Shown here: positions 55,996-64,000 of the stretch, one piece after another
How positions within the stretch are numbered: the first letter of the stretch is position 1
Layout of the letters: every line of letters begins with the position of its first letter
From: Streptomyces sp. S.PNR 29
GTDB lineage: Bacteria > Actinomycetota > Actinomycetes > Streptomycetales > Streptomycetaceae
Direction of reading: 5' to 3'
Assembly (NCBI RefSeq): GCF_030386795.1
Contig: NZ_JANUQM010000017.1
Location: 62,001 to 126,000, forward strand
Length of the DNA stretch: 64,000 bases
The notes under the pieces: generated by a model
What the model was told of the DNA's origin: nothing
Databases searched by the model: none
What the model saw: the letters and a program-made list of their open reading frames with translations, nothing else
Position numbers and translations under genes: made by a program

Positions 55996-58667
55996 GCGCT
56001 CTGACGGATGCGGTACGAGCCGGGCGGACGGACGAGGTGGTGCGTCTGCTGGACGGGATGACGGACGCCGAGCGGCGTTCCGCCTTCCCCGAGCTGAAGG
56101 CGCTCCGCAAGGAGCTGCGGGGGGCTCCGTGGAACGCGGAGTCGCGCCGCGCGTACCCCGCCCTGCACATGGCGGGGGCGGCCTGCCAGACCGGTGCGGC
56201 GGGTGTGGCGAGCTGGCTGGCGGCCGCCGACATGCGCTGGTCGCAGGCGTCGCCCGCGCTGCTGCTCCACATGCTGGGCGACCGGGACCGCGACTGGCTG
56301 GCCGACGTGGCGCACCGGCTGGCGCAGCGCCCGGAAAGCGCCCAGGTGCCGTACGAGCTGATGGCCGGTCTCGTCCGGCTCTCCGGCTGCCCGGTGCCCA
56401 CGACGGACGCCTACGTGCGGGGCTGGCTGATCCACGTCGGCGGCAGCTGGCAGCGAGGGGGCACCGTGTGCGACCGCCTCCGCCAGGACCCGCATCTGGC
56501 ACAGCTCGTGGCTGCCCTTTTCGAGACCGCCGACATCGGTTCCCTGCTCGGCTGGCTGTCCGGCGACGGCCCGGACAGCTGGACCGGAGCCCTCGCGCAG
56601 CTCACCGCCGAGGGTGCGCTCGACCGGAAGACGATGGTCGAGGCGTGCGTGGCCCGGCTGCTGCGGGGCGGCGCGCCCGCCGATCTCCGGGTGTTCCTGC
56701 GTCTGCTGAAGGCTCTCGCCCTCACCCGTGGCGAGGAGCGGGAGCGGACGGCCGACTGGGTGGCGCTCGCCTCGGACGCCCCGTCCACGGTGGCCTCGCA
56801 CGCGCAGTCGGTGCTGGGGTCCCTCGCCCTGGAGGGTGACCTGCCGCCGCGCCACCTGGCCGAGATGTCGGGCGCCGTGCTGTTCCGCACCGAGAAGAAG
56901 CTCGTGCGCGCACAGCTCGTGCTGCTGGGCAAGGTGCTCGCACGGGACGCGTCCACGGCCGGGGAACTGCTGCCGGCCGTGGCTCAGGCCTTCGGGCACG
57001 AGGACTCGGAGGTACAGGAGCGGGCGTTGAAGCTGGTGGAGCGCCATGCCGGCAAGGCGACCGGTATCCACGAGGAACTGGCGGCAGCCGCCGGTCAGTT
57101 GATCCCCGCCCTGCGGGATCGGGCAGCCCGGACCCTGGGCGTCGCGGCATCGGCTGCGGAGCCCGTGGTGTACGAGGAGACGCTGCCGCCCGCGCCGGAG
57201 CCGACGCGCCTCGCGCCCGTTGCCGGGTCGACGACCGAACTCGCCGAAGAGACAGGGGCGCTGCTGGCGTCCGGTGGTGACGTGGCCGCGTTCGAGCGGG
57301 CGCTGGACGGACTGGTCCGTCACACCCACAGGAACCGCGACGCTCTGCTGGAGGCGCTGAGCCCGGTGGTCGCACGCCGCTGGTGGAACAACGCGAACTA
57401 CGCGAACTACGCGAACTACGCGGACAGCGTGTCCGTGCGGCCCGAGAGCGACTATTTCCGGCATCACGGCCTGGTCAACGCGCAGTTCGGTCTCGATCTC
57501 CTCCTGGCGACACTGTGCGGAAAGGTCCTCACCACCACGCTCCACAGCGAAGCCCGGCGCTGGACGGCGACGCATGACTGCGTCCACCGCCCGCTGTCCC
57601 GGGCCTTCGACGCGCGGCTGTGGGAGGTGGCCTACCGGATCCGGACGGAGCCGCTGCCGTTCCTGCTCTCGACGCCCACCTGGAGCACGGGCCTGCTGGA
57701 GCCGGACGACCTGGTGAAGCGACTCGACGACTACCGCCGGCTGGGCGCCCGGCCATCGGCGGCCGATTTCGCCCAGGCACTGCTGCGCGTCCGGCGCGGG
57801 GACCGTACGGCGGCCGTCGCCGCCGCGGAGCGCGCGGAGGCTCTCGGCACCGCGGAGGGAGCGCGGCTCGCCAGGTGGCTCACCTCCGGGGCTCCCGAGC
57901 TGCCGACGGCTCAGCGGACCTCTAACGACCGCATCCTGGTCGATTTGGGGGAAGTTCCGGAGCTGCAGGAAGACTTCCCGCCGGAGTTCCGCACACTGGG
58001 CCGGCCGGTCAGGGGCTTTGCGGAACACCGCTACTGCTCCCACTGGGACGAGTCCGTACGACAGCACTGGCTCGCCCTGCTCCCCGAGCAGCGCGAACTG
58101 GTGGCGGTCCGGATGCTGTGCGACCTGTCCGCCGTCGCCGTGGACGACACCCGTGGCTCCGCCGCCGTGCTGCCGCAGCTCGCCGAGTCCGGCGGCGAGG
58201 CGGGCGAGGCCGTGCACCTGTGCGTGGCGTACGGGCTCGGCGCACGGCACCCGGAGGACCGGCTCGCCGCCGTGGACGCCCTGCTGGTGCTCGCGGCGCG
58301 CGGTCGGCTCGACCCGGCCCGGCTGGGCGCGGATCTCGGGCAGTTGGTGCGGTGCGGGGCGGTGAAGCCGCTTCGGCTCGCCGAGTCGGCACGGACGACC
58401 GCGGCCACCGGGGCGTACGCCACCCTCTGGGACGTGCTGCGCCACACCCTGCCCGTGCTGCTCGCCGATCTCGCGACCGCCGGGGCTGCCACGCCCGCCC
58501 GCGGGCTCGGGGACCTGCTGGCGGTGGCCGCCGAGTGCGCCGAGCGGTCCGGGGCCCGGGGCGAACTGCCGCACCTGGCGCAGACGGCGGCCCGGCGCGG
58601 CTCGTCCCGGCTCGTGGCCGAGGCCCGTCGGCTGCGCAGTGCGCTGGTGGAGCAGGTGGCCGCATGA
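55992..58667 (+). CDS. DUF6493-type large helical-repeat protein
   Basis: An 891-residue soluble protein starting with GTG at 55992. It is almost wholly helical, with HEAT-like repeats (for example TVASHAQSVLGSLALEGDLP, LLPAVAQAFGHEDSEVQERA, LKLVERHAGKATGIHEELAA). There is no catalytic motif. A C-terminal section of similar character follows a linker near residues 400-430. A short tandem repeat encodes NANYANYANYAD at residues 467-478. The 4-bp overlap with the SWIM gene suggests a complex of both proteins. Function is unknown. DUF6493 is my best family match from the N-terminus and partner gene. Confidence 0.82.
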   Translation: MSALTDAVRAGRTDEVVRLLDGMTDAERRSAFPELKALRKELRGAPWNAESRRAYPALHMAGAACQTGAAGVASWLAAADMRWSQASPALLLHMLGDRDRDWLADVAHRLAQRPESAQVPYELMAGLVRLSGCPVPTTDAYVRGWLIHVGGSWQRGGTVCDRLRQDPHLAQLVAALFETADIGSLLGWLSGDGPDSWTGALAQLTAEGALDRKTMVEACVARLLRGGAPADLRVFLRLLKALALTRGEERERTADWVALASDAPSTVASHAQSVLGSLALEGDLPPRHLAEMSGAVLFRTEKKLVRAQLVLLGKVLARDASTAGELLPAVAQAFGHEDSEVQERALKLVERHAGKATGIHEELAAAAGQLIPALRDRAARTLGVAASAAEPVVYEETLPPAPEPTRLAPVAGSTTELAEETGALLASGGDVAAFERALDGLVRHTHRNRDALLEALSPVVARRWWNNANYANYANYADSVSVRPESDYFRHHGLVNAQFGLDLLLATLCGKVLTTTLHSEARRWTATHDCVHRPLSRAFDARLWEVAYRIRTEPLPFLLSTPTWSTGLLEPDDLVKRLDDYRRLGARPSAADFAQALLRVRRGDRTAAVAAAERAEALGTAEGARLARWLTSGAPELPTAQRTSNDRILVDLGEVPELQEDFPPEFRTLGRPVRGFAEHRYCSHWDESVRQHWLALLPEQRELVAVRMLCDLSAVAVDDTRGSAAVLPQLAESGGEAGEAVHLCVAYGLGARHPEDRLAAVDALLVLAARGRLDPARLGADLGQLVRCGAVKPLRLAESARTTAATGAYATLWDVLRHTLPVLLADLATAGAATPARGLGDLLAVAAECAERSGARGELPHLAQTAARRGSSRLVAEARRLRSALVEQVAA
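57393..57419 (+). repeat. Three exact 9-bp repeats (GCGAACTAC) in the DUF6493 gene
   Basis: GCGAACTAC occurs at 57393-57401, 57402-57410 and 57411-57419, in frame, encoding Ala-Asn-Tyr three times. It is followed by GCGGAC. Exact short repeats such as this can expand or contract without breaking the frame. Confidence 0.9.
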
Positions 58668-58877
58668 CGTAGACGTGACGTAGTCATCGGGCGGTGGTCG
58701 TCCACCCCGCTCCGGGTGTCACGGGGCCTGAGCAGGCACGTTCGCCAGGCACTCGGCCTCCGCCCCCACCCTTGCAACACATCTGTAAAAAGAGCAACAA
58801 AAGGTGCAGATACACTCTTTACCGATCAGTCACAAAGCGTTCGTGATCACGCAACACCATTCCTTCACAGTGGCTGC

Positions 58878-60344
58878 ATGAGTCGAGAAGTTTCTGATGT
58901 GACGCCTGTGAAGCACAGGCACGGTCGTCCCGTACACCACTGGCGGCGGGACGTTGTCGAGCTCGCCGCTCTGTTCACGGCGGTGGCGGTGGCGGACGCC
59001 GTGGCGAACCTGGTCGGGCACGGCCCCGAGGGCCCGGAGCTGCTGCTGTCTTCGGCGGTCGTCCTGGTCGCCACCGCGGTGTTCCACATCTGGTGGGCAC
59101 GGCGACACGGTCATGCGCCGCCGACGGACCATACCGGTGCCCGGCCGCTGTCCTCGGGGCGGCAGGCCGGGCCGTCCGACCCGTCGCCGGAGGCGTCCGA
59201 GGTCGTGGCCGAGGAGAGTGCGCTGTGGCGGATGCGGACGACGGTGAAGGACGAACCGGGGTCGCTGGCGGCGCTGTGCACGGCCCTCGCCGAGCGGCGG
59301 GTCGACATCCTCAGCCTGCAGACGCATCCGCTGGCGGAGGGCACCGTGGACGAGTTCCTGCTGCGGGCCCCGGGTGAGCTCGCGGGGGCCGAGCTCACCC
59401 GGGCGGTGTCGCTCGCGGGCGGTGCGGACACCTGGGTCGAGCGGGCCGACGCCCACGATCTGGTGGACGCGCCGACCCGGGTGCTCGGGCTGGCCGCCCG
59501 TACCGCCCTGGACGCTGCGGAACTACCGCTGTCGCTACGGCAGTTGCTGGGCCGGTGCACGATCCGGTCGCTGCCCGCCACACCGGCCGGCGGCGGCCGG
59601 GGGCCGGACGCCGTGCCGGTGGAGGGGGCCCTGGAGGACACCGTGATGCGGCTGCGTGCGCCGGAAGGCGGAGTGATCACGGTGGAGCGGCCGTATCTGC
59701 CGTTCACGCCGACCGAGTTCGCCCGGGCGCGTGCACTGGTGGAGCTGGACGCGCGACTCGGCCCGCGGGTCCCCGCCGGCCAGGACGTGCTGACCCTGCC
59801 CGAGGGCAGTGACATCACGGTGCGCCGGGCCGACCCGAGCGACCTGGAGGCCGCCAAGGCCATGCACCAGCGGTGCTCGGCGCGGACGCTGGGGATGCGG
59901 TACCACGGGCCGGTCGGTGACGCGGACCGCTACCTGAACCACCTGCTGAGCCCCCGTTTCGGGCGGACGCTCGCCGTGCAGACCGCGTCGGGGCGCATCG
60001 TCGGGCTCGGTCACCTGCTGTGGGACGGGGACGAAACGGAGGTCGCGCTGCTCGTCGAGGACGCCTGGCAGCGGCGTGGCATCGGTGGCGAACTCCTCGG
60101 CCGTCTGGTGGCGATGGCCGCCGAGGCGGGCTGCACGAGCGTGTACGCGGTGACCCAGGCGTCCAACACCGGCATGGTCGCCGCCATGCGCGGCCTCGAA
60201 CTGCCCCTCGACTACCAGGTCGAGGAGGGCACCCTGGTCATCACGGCCCGCCTGGACGCTCCGCTGGGAAAGCCGGAGGGCGCCGTAGGGGTCACCGGGC
60301 GGTTGTCGCGTGCGGATGGCTTCGGGAAGGCCGAGGCGCCGTAG
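58878..60344 (+). CDS. Membrane-anchored ACT-GNAT acetyltransferase
   Basis: A 488-residue protein starting at an ATG at 58878. Two N-terminal transmembrane helices (LAALFTAVAVADAVANLVG and LLLSSAVVLVATAVFHIWWA) are followed by an ACT-like amino-acid-sensing domain (MRTTVKDEPGSLAALCTALA, residues 118-190). A linker region leads to a C-terminal GNAT domain with ITVRRADPSDLEAAKAMHQR, ALLVEDAWQRRGIGGELLGR (acetyl-CoA loop) and YAVTQASNTGMVAAMRGLEL. ACT-GNAT enzymes in actinobacteria acetylate protein lysines under amino-acid control. The membrane anchor is unusual. Its 3' end overlaps the convergent PLP-enzyme gene by 53 bp. Confidence 0.88.
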   Translation: MSREVSDVTPVKHRHGRPVHHWRRDVVELAALFTAVAVADAVANLVGHGPEGPELLLSSAVVLVATAVFHIWWARRHGHAPPTDHTGARPLSSGRQAGPSDPSPEASEVVAEESALWRMRTTVKDEPGSLAALCTALAERRVDILSLQTHPLAEGTVDEFLLRAPGELAGAELTRAVSLAGGADTWVERADAHDLVDAPTRVLGLAARTALDAAELPLSLRQLLGRCTIRSLPATPAGGGRGPDAVPVEGALEDTVMRLRAPEGGVITVERPYLPFTPTEFARARALVELDARLGPRVPAGQDVLTLPEGSDITVRRADPSDLEAAKAMHQRCSARTLGMRYHGPVGDADRYLNHLLSPRFGRTLAVQTASGRIVGLGHLLWDGDETEVALLVEDAWQRRGIGGELLGRLVAMAAEAGCTSVYAVTQASNTGMVAAMRGLELPLDYQVEEGTLVITARLDAPLGKPEGAVGVTGRLSRADGFGKAEAP

Positions 60345-61569
60345 CGTCTGAGGGCCGACCGGCGGCTGCGGGTGCGCCGCGGCCGGTCGTGCGGTTCCCC
60401 GCCGTCGTTCCCAGCGCCTGGTCCAGGTCGGCCCACAGATCCTCGACGTCCTCCAGCCCCACCGACAGCCGTAGCAGCCGGTCGCTCACCCCGGCGTCGC
60501 GGCGGTCGGTGGCGTCCACGATGCGGTGACTGATGGACGCCGGGTGCTGGATGAGGGTGTCGACACTGCCGAGGCTCACGGCCGGAGTGATCAGGCGGAC
60601 GCCACCGATGACCTGGTGCGGGTCGCCGTGGACCTCGAAGGAGACCATCGCGCCGCCGATGCGCGGATAGTGGACGCGGGCGACACGCGGGTCGGCGGTG
60701 AGGCGGCGGGCCAGTTCGGCGGCGTTCACGGACGCGGCCCGCATCCGCACCGGCAGGGTCGCGAGGCCGCGCAGCAGCAGATAGCCGGCCAGCGGATGCA
60801 GGACGCCGCCCGTGGCGAACCGGACCTGCCGCAGCCGTCCCGCGAACTCCTCGTCGCAGGCCACCACGCCCGCCATCACATCGCCGTGCCCGCCGAGGTA
60901 CTTGGTGGCGCTGTGCAGCACCAGCCGTGCGCCCTGTTCGGCGGGGCGCTGGAGCACGGGCGTGGCGAAGGTGTTGTCCACCAGCAGCGGGACCGACCCA
61001 CAGGCATGGGCGACGGCCCGCAGGTCGAGTTCGGCGAGCGTGGGATTGGCCGGGGACTCGACCAGCACCAGTCCGGTGTCGGGGCGCAGCGCGTCCGCGA
61101 TGCCCGCCGGATCGGTCCAGGTCACCTCCGAGCCGAGCAGTCCGGCGGTCAGCAGGTGGTCGCTGCAGCCGTACAGGGGACGTACGGCCACGACGTGGCG
61201 CAGGCCCATCGAGGACCGTACGAGCAGGGTGGCCGTCAGCGCGGCCATGCCGCTGGCGAAGGCGACGGCGGCCTCGGTGCCTTCCAGGCGGGCCAGGGCG
61301 GTCTCGAAGCGGGCGACGGTGGGGTTGCCCAGCCGCCCGTAGACGGGCGGACCTTCCAGGGGTGCCCCGGTCGCGGCGAAGGCGTCGATGCGGGCGGCCT
61401 CGCCTTGGCTGTCGTACGACGGGTAGGTGGTGGACAGGTCGATCGGCGGGGCGTGCAGTCCTTGCCGGGCGAGGTCGTCCCGCCCTGCGTGCACGGCCTC
61501 GGTGGCCAGTGCTCTCGACGCGGTGACGCGTATGCCGTCGGATGACGCGTGCATGCTCGCTGAGTCCAT
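60292..61569 (-). CDS. Cys/Met-metabolism PLP enzyme (cystathionine gamma-synthase/lyase type)
   Basis: A 425-residue trans-sulfuration-family enzyme. The ATG at 61569 is favoured. ATG codons at 61599 and 61554 are alternatives, and none has a clear ribosome-binding site. PPIDLSTTYPSYDS, VYGRLGNPTVARFETALARL and VAFASGMAALTATLL are followed by VDNTFATPVLQRP and the PLP lysine in LHSATKYLGGHGDVMAG (Lys223). The family includes cystathionine gamma-synthase and methionine gamma-lyase, and the reaction cannot be fixed from sequence. A tail of about 35 residues beyond the usual end (TGRGAPAAAGRPSDATA...) lies in the overlap with the ACT-GNAT gene. The divergent Lrp gene probably controls it. Confidence 0.9.
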   Translation of the reverse strand: MDSASMHASSDGIRVTASRALATEAVHAGRDDLARQGLHAPPIDLSTTYPSYDSQGEAARIDAFAATGAPLEGPPVYGRLGNPTVARFETALARLEGTEAAVAFASGMAALTATLLVRSSMGLRHVVAVRPLYGCSDHLLTAGLLGSEVTWTDPAGIADALRPDTGLVLVESPANPTLAELDLRAVAHACGSVPLLVDNTFATPVLQRPAEQGARLVLHSATKYLGGHGDVMAGVVACDEEFAGRLRQVRFATGGVLHPLAGYLLLRGLATLPVRMRAASVNAAELARRLTADPRVARVHYPRIGGAMVSFEVHGDPHQVIGGVRLITPAVSLGSVDTLIQHPASISHRIVDATDRRDAGVSDRLLRLSVGLEDVEDLWADLDQALGTTAGNRTTGRGAPAAAGRPSDATAPRPSRSHPHATTAR

Positions 61570-61606
61570 GGGCGGAAGAGTGAACACCGACCGGGTCATC
61601 GGGGCC

Positions 61607-61635
61607 GGACACCGTGCTACGTTCGGCCGGTGTCC
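61607..61635. promoter_or_regulatory. Inverted repeat over the Lrp start, candidate autoregulatory operator
   Basis: GGACACCG (61607-61614) and CGGTGTCC (61628-61635) are exact complements with a 13-nt spacer. The right arm contains the GTG start codon of the Lrp gene, and TACGTT (61618-61623) in the spacer may be the -10 box of a leaderless transcript. The site lies between the divergent PLP-enzyme and Lrp genes. Confidence 0.5.
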
Positions 61636-62124
61636 CAATCTGTCGTACTGGATCCGGTGGATCTCCACCTGCTGCGGCTGTTGCAGAACGACGCCCGGAT
61701 GACGTATCGCGACCTCGCCGCGCAGGTGGGCGTGGCGCCGTCGACGTGTCTGGACCGGGTGACCCGGCTGCGCCGCTCGGGCGTGATCCTCGGGCATCGG
61801 CTCGAACTCGATCCGGCGAAACTGGGGCGCGGCCTGGAGGCGCTGCTGTCCGTGCAGGTCAGGCCGCACCGGCGGGAGTTGGTGGGACCGTTCGTGGAAC
61901 GGATCCGGGCGCTGCCGGAGTCACGGACCGTCTTCCATCTGACCGGGCCGGACGACTATCTCGTCCATGTCGCGGTCGCGGACATGACGGATCTGCAACG
62001 GCTGGTCCTGGACGAGTTCACGGCGCGGCGTGAGGTGGCCCGCGTGGAGACCCGGCTGATCTTCCAGCAGTGGGACTGCGGGCCCTTGCTGCCGCCCGCC
62101 ACGCTCTCGGCGAAATCGGGCTGA
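61630..62124 (+). CDS. Lrp/AsnC-family transcriptional regulator
   Basis: A 164-residue regulator starting with GTG at 61630. The helix-turn-helix DPVDLHLLRLLQNDARMTYR...QVGVAPSTCLDRVTRLRRSG covers residues 8-52. The RAM domain has RTVFHLTGPDDYLVHVAVAD and MTDLQRLVLDEFTARREVAR. It is divergent from the cystathionine-synthase-type gene, a common pairing in which the Lrp protein senses methionine or another substrate amino acid and controls the enzyme. No ribosome-binding site precedes the start, consistent with a leaderless transcript. Confidence 0.93.
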   Translation: MSQSVVLDPVDLHLLRLLQNDARMTYRDLAAQVGVAPSTCLDRVTRLRRSGVILGHRLELDPAKLGRGLEALLSVQVRPHRRELVGPFVERIRALPESRTVFHLTGPDDYLVHVAVADMTDLQRLVLDEFTARREVARVETRLIFQQWDCGPLLPPATLSAKSG

Positions 62125-62187
62125 CGCCGTACATGACCTGGTAAACCAGGCTGACGCGGCCCCGGTCGGCGTACGAGGATGGTCCGC

Positions 62188-63876
62188 ATGTCAGAGACCA
62201 AGAGCCCGCTGCCCCGCGAGGTCGCCGACGCCTACGTCGACGAGCTCGTCGCCCTCGACCCGGTCACCGGTACGTACCTCGGTGTGAAGGAGAGTTCCAG
62301 CCGTCTGCCCGACCTCTCGCCCGCGGGCCAGGAGGCGCTGGCGGAGCTGGCGCGGGCCACGCTCGCGCGGCTCGACGAGGCCGAGGCCCGGCCGGGCGCG
62401 GACAGTGACATCGAGCGCCGGTGCGCCCGCCTGCTGCGCGAGCGGCTCACCGCGGAGCTGGCCGTGCACGAGGCGGACGAGGGCCTGCGCTCGGTCGGCA
62501 ACATGGGCACGGCCGCGCACTCCGTGCGTGAGGTGTTCACGGTGACGCCGACGCAGACGGACGAGGACTGGGCACAGATCGCCGAGCGGCTGCGTGCGGT
62601 GCCGGCCGCGCTGGCGGGCTACCGCGAGTCCCTCGCTCTGGGCCTGGAGCGCAAGCTGTACGCGGGGCCGCGCCCGACGGCCACCTTCCTCGACCAGCTC
62701 ACCGAGTGGGTGGACACGGGTGAGGGGCGCGGCTGGTTCGAGGACTTCGCGGCGGCCGGACCTCAGGTGCTGCGCGCGGAGCTGGACGAGGCCGCCCGGG
62801 CCGCGACCGCGGCCGTGGTGGAGCTGCGTGACTGGATGCGGGACGTGTACGCGCCGACGATCGAGGGCGCGCCGAACACGGTGGGCCGGGAGCGCTACGC
62901 CCGCTGGTCGCGCTACTACAACGGCACGGACCTCGACCTGGACGAGGCGTACGCGTACGGCTGGTCGGAGTTCCACCGTCTCCTCTCCGAGATGAAGGAG
63001 GAGGCCGAGAAGATCCTGCCCGGCGCCGAGACGCCGTGGGTGGCGCTGGCGCACCTCGACGAGCACGGCAAGCACATCGAGGGCGTCGACGAGGTCCGCG
63101 AGTGGCTGCAGGGGCTGATGGACCGCGCGATCGAGGCGCTCGACGGCACCCACTTCGAACTCGCCGGGCGGGTACGGAAGGTGGAGTCCCGCATCGCGCC
63201 GCCCGGCAGCGCGGCGGCACCGTACTACACGCCCCCGTCGGAGGACTTCTCCCGCCCCGGCCGCACCTGGCTGCCGACGATGGGCCTGACCCGCTTCCCG
63301 GTCTACGACCTGGTCTCGACCTGGTACCACGAGGGCGTCCCGGGCCACCATCTGCAGCTGGCGCAGTGGGTGCACGTGGCCGAGAACCTCTCCCGTTACC
63401 AGGCCTCCGTCGGCATGGTCAGTGCCAACGCCGAGGGCTGGGCGCTGTACGCGGAGCGTCTGATGGACGAGCTCGGCTTCCTCACGGACGCGGAGCAGCG
63501 GCTCGGTTACCTCGACGCGCAGATGATGCGGGCCGCCCGTGTCATCGTCGACATCGGCATGCATCTGGAGCTGGAGATTCCGGCGGACTCCCCCTTCCAC
63601 CCGGGGGAGCGCTGGACGCCGAAGCTGGCCCAGGAGTTCTTCGGCGCGCACAGCAGCCGCCCGGCGGACTTCGTGGAGAGCGAGCTGACCCGCTACCTGA
63701 CCATCCCCGGTCAGGCGATCGGCTACAAGCTCGGTGAGCGGGCCTGGCTGCTGGGCCGGGAGAACGCGCGCAAGCGGCACGGGGACGCCTTCGACCTCAA
63801 GGCCTGGCACATGGCGGCCCTCTCCCAGGGTTCCCTCGGTCTGGACGACCTGGTGGACGAGTTGTCGGCGCTGTAG
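62188..63876 (+). CDS. DUF885-family metalloprotease-like protein
   Basis: A 562-residue cytosolic protein. The ATG at 62188 (MSETKSPLPREVADAYVDEL) has GAGG 9 nt upstream. An ATG at 62179 would place this site inside the gene. The zinc motif is WYHEGVPGHHLQLAQW: His381, Glu382 and His387/His388, the HEx3PGHH pattern of DUF885. GWALYAERLMDELGFLTDAE supplies the downstream glutamate. YLTIPGQAIGYKLGERAWLL is the conserved C-terminal stretch. DUF885 proteins are presumed peptidases of the gluzincin kind, with substrates unknown. A bidirectional terminator follows. Confidence 0.92.
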   Translation: MSETKSPLPREVADAYVDELVALDPVTGTYLGVKESSSRLPDLSPAGQEALAELARATLARLDEAEARPGADSDIERRCARLLRERLTAELAVHEADEGLRSVGNMGTAAHSVREVFTVTPTQTDEDWAQIAERLRAVPAALAGYRESLALGLERKLYAGPRPTATFLDQLTEWVDTGEGRGWFEDFAAAGPQVLRAELDEAARAATAAVVELRDWMRDVYAPTIEGAPNTVGRERYARWSRYYNGTDLDLDEAYAYGWSEFHRLLSEMKEEAEKILPGAETPWVALAHLDEHGKHIEGVDEVREWLQGLMDRAIEALDGTHFELAGRVRKVESRIAPPGSAAAPYYTPPSEDFSRPGRTWLPTMGLTRFPVYDLVSTWYHEGVPGHHLQLAQWVHVAENLSRYQASVGMVSANAEGWALYAERLMDELGFLTDAEQRLGYLDAQMMRAARVIVDIGMHLELEIPADSPFHPGERWTPKLAQEFFGAHSSRPADFVESELTRYLTIPGQAIGYKLGERAWLLGRENARKRHGDAFDLKAWHMAALSQGSLGLDDLVDELSAL

Positions 63877-63886
63877 CGGGCGTCAG

Positions 63887-63920
63887 GGGGCGGCCACCGC
63901 CGGCAGCGGAGGGCCGCCCC
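63887..63920. terminator. Bidirectional terminator between convergent genes
   Basis: GGGGCGGCC (63887-63895) and GGCCGCCCC (63912-63920) form a perfect 9-bp stem with a 16-nt loop. It is located between the DUF885 stop (63876) and the stop of the gene entering from the right edge. Confidence 0.7.
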
Positions 63921-63927
63921 ATGCCCC

Positions 63928-64000
63928 CTAGCGGTGCGCGAGCCGTCTCAGCTGTACCAGGCCCACCCAGGTCTCCGGCCCGGGCTGCACCTGGGCCGCG
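63928..64000 (-). CDS. C-terminal end of an unidentified gene (partial)
   Basis: On the minus strand the last 23 codons before a TAG at 63928-63930 read AAQVQPGPETWVGLVQLRRLAHR. Codon third positions are G/C-rich and a terminator follows, so a real gene end is likely. The fragment is too short to identify. Confidence 0.5.
   Translation of the reverse strand, partial: AAQVQPGPETWVGLVQLRRLAHR

Noticed and set aside
1..64000. tRNA or rRNA genes, insertion sequences, integrase or att sites
   Set aside because: No cloverleaf-like segment, transposase or integrase motif, or flanking direct repeat was noticed on reading both strands by eye. A tRNAscan or ISfinder search was not possible.

Overview
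The window is a GC-rich (roughly 70 percent) chromosomal segment of a Streptomyces. This is shown by the G/C-ending codons, frequent GTG and TTG starts, leaderless-looking promoters, a WhiJ-type regulator/DUF397/ATP-binding trio, and a gene order (urease, biotin, purB) that resembles the S. coelicolor chromosome. No tRNA, rRNA, insertion sequence, prophage or CRISPR array was seen.

Layout. 1-3923: a LytS-type histidine kinase, a sodium/solute symporter, a DUF485 membrane protein and a LytTR response regulator form one operon. 4002-6660: an Lrp regulator, dimethylargininase (ddaH) and ornithine aminotransferase (rocD), with phased palindromes between regulator and enzymes. 6765-10848: an RpiB-type isomerase, a PlsC acyltransferase, an epimerase-like protein and a secreted TAP-family peptidase. 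10982-16203: urease genes ureABC-F-G-D on the minus strand, interrupted between ureF and ureG by a repeat array and preceded by a candidate GlnR box. 16412-19564: an unknown protein, an orphan Phd antitoxin, a third-type ClpP with a small partner, and an NlpC/P60 cell-wall hydrolase behind a c-di-AMP (ydaO) riboswitch. 19667-22044: a DUF6328 membrane protein and the WhiJ-like trio. 22086-26511: bioF divergent from bioB-bioA-bioD. 26592-31935: a methyltransferase relic, an RHH/Doc-like toxin-antitoxin pair, a MacB-like ABC transporter and an F420-type oxidoreductase.

The most distinctive locus is 32152-39481, which looks like an undescribed RiPP (ribosomally made, modified peptide) cluster. 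A ferritin-like diiron protein overlaps by one base a 32-codon, very basic precursor-like peptide. A perfect 13-bp attenuator hairpin follows, then a cobalamin-binding radical SAM enzyme with a CX7CX2C cluster motif, a DUF5825-like protein, an MFS exporter and a short-chain dehydrogenase. A divergent berberine-bridge-type flavoenzyme may belong to it.

39659-45741: a GNAT, two CNNM/CorC-type membrane proteins, an SGNH hydrolase, purB and a uracil/mismatch glycosylase that seems to start with CTG. 45839-47536 is a decay zone with remnants of an ABC transporter and a NarL regulator. 47795-51971: a ROK regulator, a HutC/DasR-type GntR regulator with a dre-like operator, an ECF41-type sigma factor and an alpha/beta hydrolase. 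52060-52722 is a MocR pseudogene. 52860-64000: a Tat-exported PhoD phosphatase, a SWIM protein with a DUF6493 protein, an ACT-GNAT membrane protein overlapping a convergent cystathionine-synthase-type enzyme, an Lrp regulator, a DUF885 protein and the tail of one more gene.
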